A DNA stretch of 23,753 bases from Tubulinosema ratisbonensis (taxonomy: Eukaryota > Microsporidia > Tubulinosematidae), in the NCBI GenBank assembly GCA_004000155.1, contig RCSS01000086.1, positions 1-23,753 of the forward strand, read 5' to 3'. The notes beneath the pieces were generated by a model that worked only from the letters and a program-made list of their open reading frames with translations, was not told the DNA's origin and ran no database searches. Below, piece by piece: positions 18,129 through 23,753 of the stretch. The position numbers were made by a program, and so were the translations under genes. Numbering within the stretch: the first letter of the stretch is position 1; each line of letters starts with the position of its first letter.

Positions 18129-19836
18129 AGATAAATAATGATAAATTGAGAAAAAATAGTCGCTAATCATTTGTTTTTCCTCAAAAGTATAAATATTTAA
18201 GCTTAAAATAAACTATGGATTCTGGTAAAAATTCTATTTATAATTAAAACAAGCGAGAAAGGCCCTATAAGACATCTAACCTATTCTCTATCTTGGTTTT
18301 TATTTTTATTCTTTTCAATTCTTATTTAAAATCTGTGAAATGATTAAGCGGCTTGTGTTTGAAGCCACTAAACTATTCATAATTTTATATTTATGATAAA
18401 GAGTGAAATAATAATAGCTGTGGTTGTCTAAATTTTATAAAATAATTATGTTAGTCAATTTAAATAATTGAAACTTTTGCTACTTTACTGAAAATTATAA
18501 AAATGATTGTATCTTCTATTTGTTTAAAATTATTTTAACATGGGTTTCTGTCATTTTGTTTCTTTACTAAAGAATATAAGAGAATTGGTTACATTGCGTG
18601 ATTTGCCTTTATTTGTGATTTATAAAGATAATTTAACACAATTCTATCTACTTGTATCATAGAATCTGGTTTATTAAATATAATATTAAAAAAACAGGAT
18701 TTAGAACTATATAAACTAGTTTACCTATCGTTTTAGATTGCTTTGTCAAAATATTCGCTTATAATTGATCTAAATCTTTGTTATTTACATTCATATTAAA
18801 AAAATTTAATTTAAGAACAAGATTGTTAAAGATTGATTTTCTTTAAGTAAAGTATTTTTTAAGCATTTTAATTGTTTATTTTTACATCGTTATAAAAACT
18901 TATCGATTTTTTGTATCTTGCTAGTTTAAAATACATTGCGCAAGAAATACATCCACTTCTTTTTGTATATAGTTATTTTTCATTAAAAAAGATATTTTTC
19001 TCTATTATTCAGAGCAATGATTTACATTCTAGTTTATATGACATCATTATTAAATAAAAAATTTTTAAATTCAAGTACAATTTGTCATTTTTAATATTTA
19101 TTCAAATAGTTTATTTATATTCATTATCAAATATCTACTTTTTAGAGCTTATATTTTATATTTATTATGTTTATTGGTAATTAATAAATACTTATTATCT
19201 TTTAATCTAATTATTTATTTAAAAGGGCAAAATATCCTTAAAAAGAAAAAATTCAAGCATGATGAAAACCTGTTTTTTGAAATTTANAAAATTGCTCACA
19301 GTTTGTTTAATAACCAAAGATAACTTCAAGAGAAAGGGATAATTTAAAATACTTTTTTATGTAGCTGCTTATATAAGATGAACTTGGTTTCGCAAAGTGA
19401 GTTAATAGACATATATATGATTAAGCGCAAAATCAAAAACAGTAAGTTTAAACTTAAAACTAACATTTTTTTGAGATAAAAAGTAGCATTTGGTAAGATA
19501 GTTCTTTAATTATACTTTTGGATTCATACTTATAAAAAATTAACACATGTTGGATATTAATTATTCAACACCCCATGATTAAACCCCCCTTTTTTGTCAA
19601 ATCTGCAAAACAATGTTGCTTAGACTAAACATAGATAGTTTTATGATCGGTGTACAATAAATATAGTTTAAAATAAATAAAAATAATAATTTCAAAAAAA
19701 TAATGTATAGCATTTTCAATTTAATTCTCTTTTCTCAATAATAATTTTTAAATTGAAAGTTAATAAGTATATTTTAATTAGGATATATACATTAAATCAA
19801 TAATATTTTTTAACTTATTTATTTAAATATATTTTC
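18129..19836. other. AT-rich region downstream of the Ty3 relic
   Basis: The first 250 bases could hold the 3' LTR of the Ty3 relic, but no second copy exists in the window to prove it. One N at 19287. No coding relic was recognised between 18400 and 19836. Confidence 0.4.
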
Positions 19837-20786
19837 TTGAATAGCCAATGAAACATTTCTACACATCCAATTATAATATCTTATACAATCCTGAGCAGTA
19901 ATATTTGTAAAGGCATTGTTTATAAATTAACTAATCATAATTTCGCTATTTAAAACGTGTAAAATAACTATCTGATTTCGTACAATATGAGTTTTACAGG
20001 GTTACACATATAAGAGTAATGAGACAAGAACGCTAAATTGTAGAGTGAATTGCATATCATTCCACAGACTTCATGAATATGGTGCATCCTAACATTGTCT
20101 TTAAAATCAAAGCTCTACAATAGCCAAGATCATAATTCAAAATAATGATTAATTCTTTTATAAATCGAGGAAAATTTTCTTTATTAGAAGTGCCGTTTGA
20201 AAAAGTTTAGAATATTTTTCTCTCTCCAGATGCAGTAATAATAAGAGATTCAATTCTTCCTTGCACAGCAAGTGTTTGTATGATTCCCCTGGTGCCTATT
20301 CTTGATCTTTCATATGTTTTTCCAAAGTGGTAATTAAACTCACTTTAATCAATAAAAATGCATTTTCTAACAATTTATTGGTTATTATTTACAAAATTTT
20401 ATTACATTCGATCTTAACCTTAGTTTTTTTCTTAATTTGCTCTGCTGCGAACATAATAGCCTTTTTAGGGTAAATTAAAATTTGCTAAACACGAAGCAAC
20501 AGATCCACAAATAATCTGACCCCAATTCTTTCTTTCAACATCTCTCTTATATTCTTAATAGTGTATGCAGAGTTTTCACCGCTGATAACATCAACTTGTT
20601 GCAGAATATAATCTTTAATTTTTTGGGTCCTCTTCTTGTAATATTTTGTCGTATTGTGTTATTTTACAAACTTTCCATATTGTTTTTGACAATTTTTTTA
20701 GAGTTAGAATATTTGATGCTAAGATTATCAGCAGCCTTTTTTAGTTGTCCATCCTTTATAACTAGCGAAATCAGTCGTTGTTCAGA
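19837..20786 (-). mobile_element. Tc1/IS630-type (DD34E) transposase pseudogene
   Basis: Minus-strand pieces in family order. The N-terminal helix-turn-helix is EQRLISLVIKDGQLKKAADN (from 20783), then RRGPKKLK. The linker is DYILQQVDVISGENSAYTIK and IREMLKERIGV (20520-20620). The first catalytic block is CIFID*SEFNYHFGKTY (Asp at 20348-20350), with the following Glu codon now a stop. RSRIGTRGIIQTLAVQGRIE follows. The second block is DNVRMHHIHEVCG (Asp at 20097-20099). LSHYSYMCNPVKLILYEI comes next, where the catalytic Glu is Lys (19992-19994). The C-terminus is ITAQDCIRYYNWMCRNVSL. The second Asp and the Lys codon are in one frame, 34 residues apart, as in DD34E enzymes. At least three frameshifts and several stops make it inactive. 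The plus-strand open stretch 20596-20790 is its shadow. Confidence 0.85.
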
Positions 20787-21010
20787 TTAATATCAACTTA
20801 AACTCTGTTCAAGTTTGTTTTCGTTTTGTCGTTGTTGTTGCTGTACATATGCTTGTTTTTGAAAATAGTAAAGTTAAATTTTATTTAAAAATAATCTAAT
20901 GTGTTTTTTGAAACTCTACGTATATTATATAAATTCTATTTTAATCAAAACAAAGCATCTTAAGAGCATAATTGTACAAAAGTAATTCATTATAAGATAA
21001 AAATTTTATA

Positions 21011-21118
21011 AAAAGAAAAATAAATTCAGGAAAGAGAGAAGTTATTTTTAAAAAAAGAGAAATTAATTTTGATAATGGAGGAATTAATTTTGAAATTGAA
21101 GAAATAAATGTTAAAATG
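21011..21118 (+). repeat. 21-bp tandem repeat that reads as a 7-residue repeat
   Basis: About five 21-bp units. In one frame (open from about 20996 to a TAA at 21122-21124) they read KRKINSG, KREVIFK, KREINFD, NGGINFE, IEEINVK. There is no ATG before the array, so it is not a gene as it stands. It may be the end of a decayed repeat-containing gene or a minisatellite. Confidence 0.55.
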
Positions 21119-21187
21119 CTTTAAATAAAGAAAAAATTATCTAATAAATAATGAATTATAAATCATTTAATAACTATATAAATAAAA

Positions 21188-21258
21188 AACCTCCCGTAGG
21201 GCAAAGTCTTTTTACTACAATAAGAGACACGCGGTAGATGAGAACCACCACAACATCA
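21188..21258. other. GC-richer island of unknown nature
   Basis: About 70 bases with far more G and C than the flanks, including CCTCCCGTAGGGCAAAG and ACACGCGGTAGATGAGAACC. On the minus strand the block starts ATGTTGTGGTGG and ends CCTACGGGAGG followed by T6, which could be a Pol III-type stop or the 5' part of an LTR beginning TGTTG. No tRNA fold was recognised. Confidence 0.4.
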
Positions 21259-21759
21259 TTATATTAATTCACATTTTTCTATTTTATCTTAAATTATTTT
21301 TTATATTTTTTTATTTCAATAAATACATAAGCACTCCAAAGTTTATTTCTAAGAATTTTTAGTGTGTATTTCTATTTTTTAAAAAGCTTTTTTTATTATA
21401 TTTTTATCCCTACAAATATCTTTTATTAGTATATTCTCAACCTATTTGAACAAACGGTATAGGCAATCTTTAGGTGTTTTTGATGTTATCATTTATGTTT
21501 TCTAAACGAACGAGCTATTCTTTTCAATCTCAATTAAAACTTATTTATGCAAATTTAACATAATTTCTAAAATACTTTTCAGTTTCTATAATTGGGTCAC
21601 ATTTATAGCAAATTATATTCCTGGATAAAAATTTCTTTTTAATTAATGAACTTTACTTTGTTTATTATCGAAAAAATATAAGACCTGTCACTTCTAGGTT
21701 CATTTAAACTAAAAAATCTTGTCATATGGAAAATATTTTTAAATTTTGTTTTTTTCCTA
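21259..21759. other. AT-rich spacer, nothing recognised
   Basis: No gene, relic or repeat seen between the GC-richer island and dispersed repeat copy C. Confidence 0.45.
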
Positions 21760-21975
21760 ATTTTTTTTGTTGCTTATGGATGATAAATCTATACGAAGAT
21801 CTTTTGCTAGCCCATCTATAAAAAATATAAATACCAAGTCATAAGAAATATACTGTAAAAAGGGTTTTATTAATTGGATATAGCACAAGATATTACAAAA
21901 TTTTTACTAGCTGGTATCTACCCGTGCACTCTAGTGACTAGCTTAGTTTAACCTACCTTGCCGGTTTTAATTACA
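21760..21975 (-). repeat. Dispersed TGTAA repeat, copy C (reverse orientation)
   Basis: Read on the minus strand it begins TGTAATTAAAACCGGCAAGG (copy A: TGTAACCAAAACTTGCAAGG). It continues with TATCTTGTGCTATATCCAAT and AAAAGATCTTCGTATAGAT, the latter shared exactly with copy B, and ends in A-rich sequence (GCAACAAAAAAAATTA). Mismatches to copy A near the 5' end are mainly C/T and A/G transitions. Confidence 0.6.
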
Positions 21976-23753
21976 AAATTTCACTAAATATAGTTAAGAA
22001 AATTAAAAAACGCACACCTTAAATCAGTCGAATAAGTCTTATATATGTATTATTATTTATACTAAATATTTTTTCATTAATATTACTCATATTTCTTCAA
22101 TCAAAATTCTTTAGACCTCTTTTAAAATGATAAAAAATAATTTTAATATTTTTTGTAAAATAAAAACCGCTCGCTTATATAAGAATATCATTTAGTATAA
22201 TTTCGAGCAAACTGCGTTAATTTATTTTCTTGTATTTTTTAAGCACCTAAGGAATTTTTTTTTAATTTTTTAAAAATGAATATTTTTTAATAAAAATTGT
22301 AAAATTTAAAAAAATTAAAAAAATAAGAAGAAATTTTAATTAAAAGTAATAAATTTGAAAAAATGCTTTGATAATCTCTGATCTCAGTAGAACGATTTTT
22401 TTACATAAATGTAGAATAACACACAGGTCAAAAAAATTTTTTTATTTAAAATATTTTATTTTTTAAGTGTAAAAACTTTTTATTTCAATGGAAAGTATCT
22501 AGATATAAAATATAAAAATGTACTTTTTAAGTTATACTAAAAAAGCCTTTTTAGAATAAAATTTTTAATCTTATAATATATAGTCTTTATACAAAAATTT
22601 GTTTTTTTCTCATCAAAAATATTTAATTAGAAATATATAGATTTATGAAGAAAACAAAATTTTAATCAAACTGAGTAGCTACTAGTTAGAAATAAAAACC
22701 AATGTTTCTTATATTGAATAATGTAATATATGTTAAGTTTATCTTATTCTATGTTGAAAATACAATCGATTCATTTAAGTGGTATGATATTATTTAACGC
22801 AAACTGAGATTGGGTAGAAAAATAATGATAGAAATTTTAATGCATATGAAATAAAGAATTGATAGAAAAAAAATCTAAAGTTAAATAACGTAAATATTAT
22901 AAACTTGTAAAGATACATACTTATAATATAGAAGTTAGTTTGAAAAAAGTTTACCATTTTCAAAAAAATATAGGATACAAAAACAGGGATACTGTCAAAA
23001 AACTTCTTTCATAACTTTGTTAAAGTAGACCGTAAACTTATTTTGTCTAGCGCTTACATATTAAAAAAAATAGCCTAGCTCCTTTTGAACAAATATTAAA
23101 TGTATTTTATATTAAGCTGATATGAATACACGTAAATATATGACTCTATCTTTTTTATTAAATGTTATATAAAATTTTAAATTAAAACGCCGAACTTTAA
23201 AAATTGAAAAATATAATAATTCAAAATATAGAATAAAACTAGAAGCTCGTAAATCTTAATAACAAGGAGGGATTTAGAGCTTTTTAAAATTCTAAAAACT
23301 CTTAACTCTACTTTTGCAAAATTAATCTTAGACTCCGTGATTGACCATTAACAATTTACTTCTTTTTTTGTATATAATTTGTTACTGCACCAAATTCTCG
23401 TTTTACTAAATAAATTAGAGAAAATGCAATTTTTAACGTTTGAACAATAGGTAATACATTTAAATAATCTAAGGGGATCTCTTTTGAATCTAAAATTTAT
23501 GATGGCCATTTTAAGATTTTAATTTTATTTTTATTAAAATTGGGTTTATCAGCTTTTTTGTATCTTTGGCTATTCTACAGCGATTTTGTTAGAAAAGGAT
23601 TTAAAATCTAATCAAATATGTTAAATTTATAAATTAACAAATTGTTACTCAAAATCTAAAAAAAGAACCTTTAAATGTTTACAATAAAATTTATTTATTC
23701 GTTCGTTTTTCTGTTATAGGCTAATTTGAAACTGACTAAATCCTAGCCAAATC
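21976..23753. other. AT-rich region at the right edge, nothing recognised
   Basis: About 1.8 kb with stops in all frames. Short less AT-rich patches near 22975-23095 and 23255-23340 gave no recognisable protein text on either strand. No RNA gene or clear repeat seen. Confidence 0.45.

Noticed and set aside
19571..19632. Small frame after ACACCCC followed by ATG
   Set aside because: It has the look of a C-run start motif, but the frame stops after 17 codons.
20596..20790. 64-codon plus-strand open stretch
   Set aside because: Shadow of the N-terminal part of the Tc1/IS630 transposase relic.
1..23753. Bacterial-type systems: operons, CRISPR arrays, phage or plasmid modules
   Set aside because: No direct-repeat/spacer array, no ribosome-binding sites, and the recognised genes (Cdc20 family, TBC) are eukaryotic. 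Transposases related to bacterial IS families belong to known eukaryotic Merlin and Tc1 groups.
1..23753. tRNA and rRNA genes
   Set aside because: I scanned by eye for the conserved TTCGA loop with flanking stems and for rRNA core sequences and found none. A tRNAscan or Infernal run would settle it.

Overview
The window looks like nuclear DNA from a microsporidian, one of the intracellular parasites related to fungi. It is extremely AT-rich, no introns are evident, and the genes are short and mostly single-copy-looking. Four of the six genes whose 5' ends lie in the window have a CCC(C) motif just before the ATG, the usual microsporidian start signal, and AATAAA signals lie very close to or on several stop codons. 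Only seven coding regions occupy about 24 kb, so this is one of the expanded, gene-poor genomes rather than a compact Encephalitozoon-like one. The genus cannot be fixed from sequence reading alone. Six single N bases show it is a draft assembly.

Left half (1-12 kb), the genic part. In order: the 3' end of a Lys/Glu/Asn-rich protein (+, 1-717); an orphan multi-pass membrane protein (+, 1220-2083); a divergent TBC-domain protein, a probable Rab GTPase activator (-, 3382-4245); a second orphan membrane protein with about seven segments (-, 5641-6495); a Cdc20/Cdh1-family APC/C activator (-, 8203-9180); and a membrane-anchored Glu/Lys-rich protein (+, 10360-11934) whose 3' 40% contains, fully nested on the opposite strand, a gene for a secreted Asn/Ser/Lys-rich protein (-, 11286-11888). 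Both members of that antisense pair have a CCC start motif, and the nested one has AATAAA overlapping its stop. Long, very AT-rich spacers of 0.5-1.4 kb separate most genes.

Right half (12-24 kb), a transposon graveyard. I see no intact gene here. There is an ISXO2/IS1595 (Merlin-type) transposase relic (-, 15105-15985) abutting a 77-bp near-perfect palindrome; a 5'-truncated Ty3/gypsy pol relic (+, about 16190-18128) that may itself be interrupted by a solo LTR; and a Tc1/IS630-type DD34E transposase relic (-, about 19837-20786). All carry multiple stops and frameshifts. A roughly 200-bp dispersed repeat beginning TGTAA occurs three times (6854, 13939, and 21975 on the minus strand). Two unrelated places carry 21-bp tandem repeats.

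The genes do not form a pathway. Cdc20 is housekeeping cell-cycle machinery and the TBC protein is membrane-traffic machinery. The orphan membrane and secreted proteins are typical of lineage-specific microsporidian genes. The most unusual observation is the fully nested antisense gene pair at 10360-11934, followed by the dispersed repeat family and the palindrome next to the Merlin relic.
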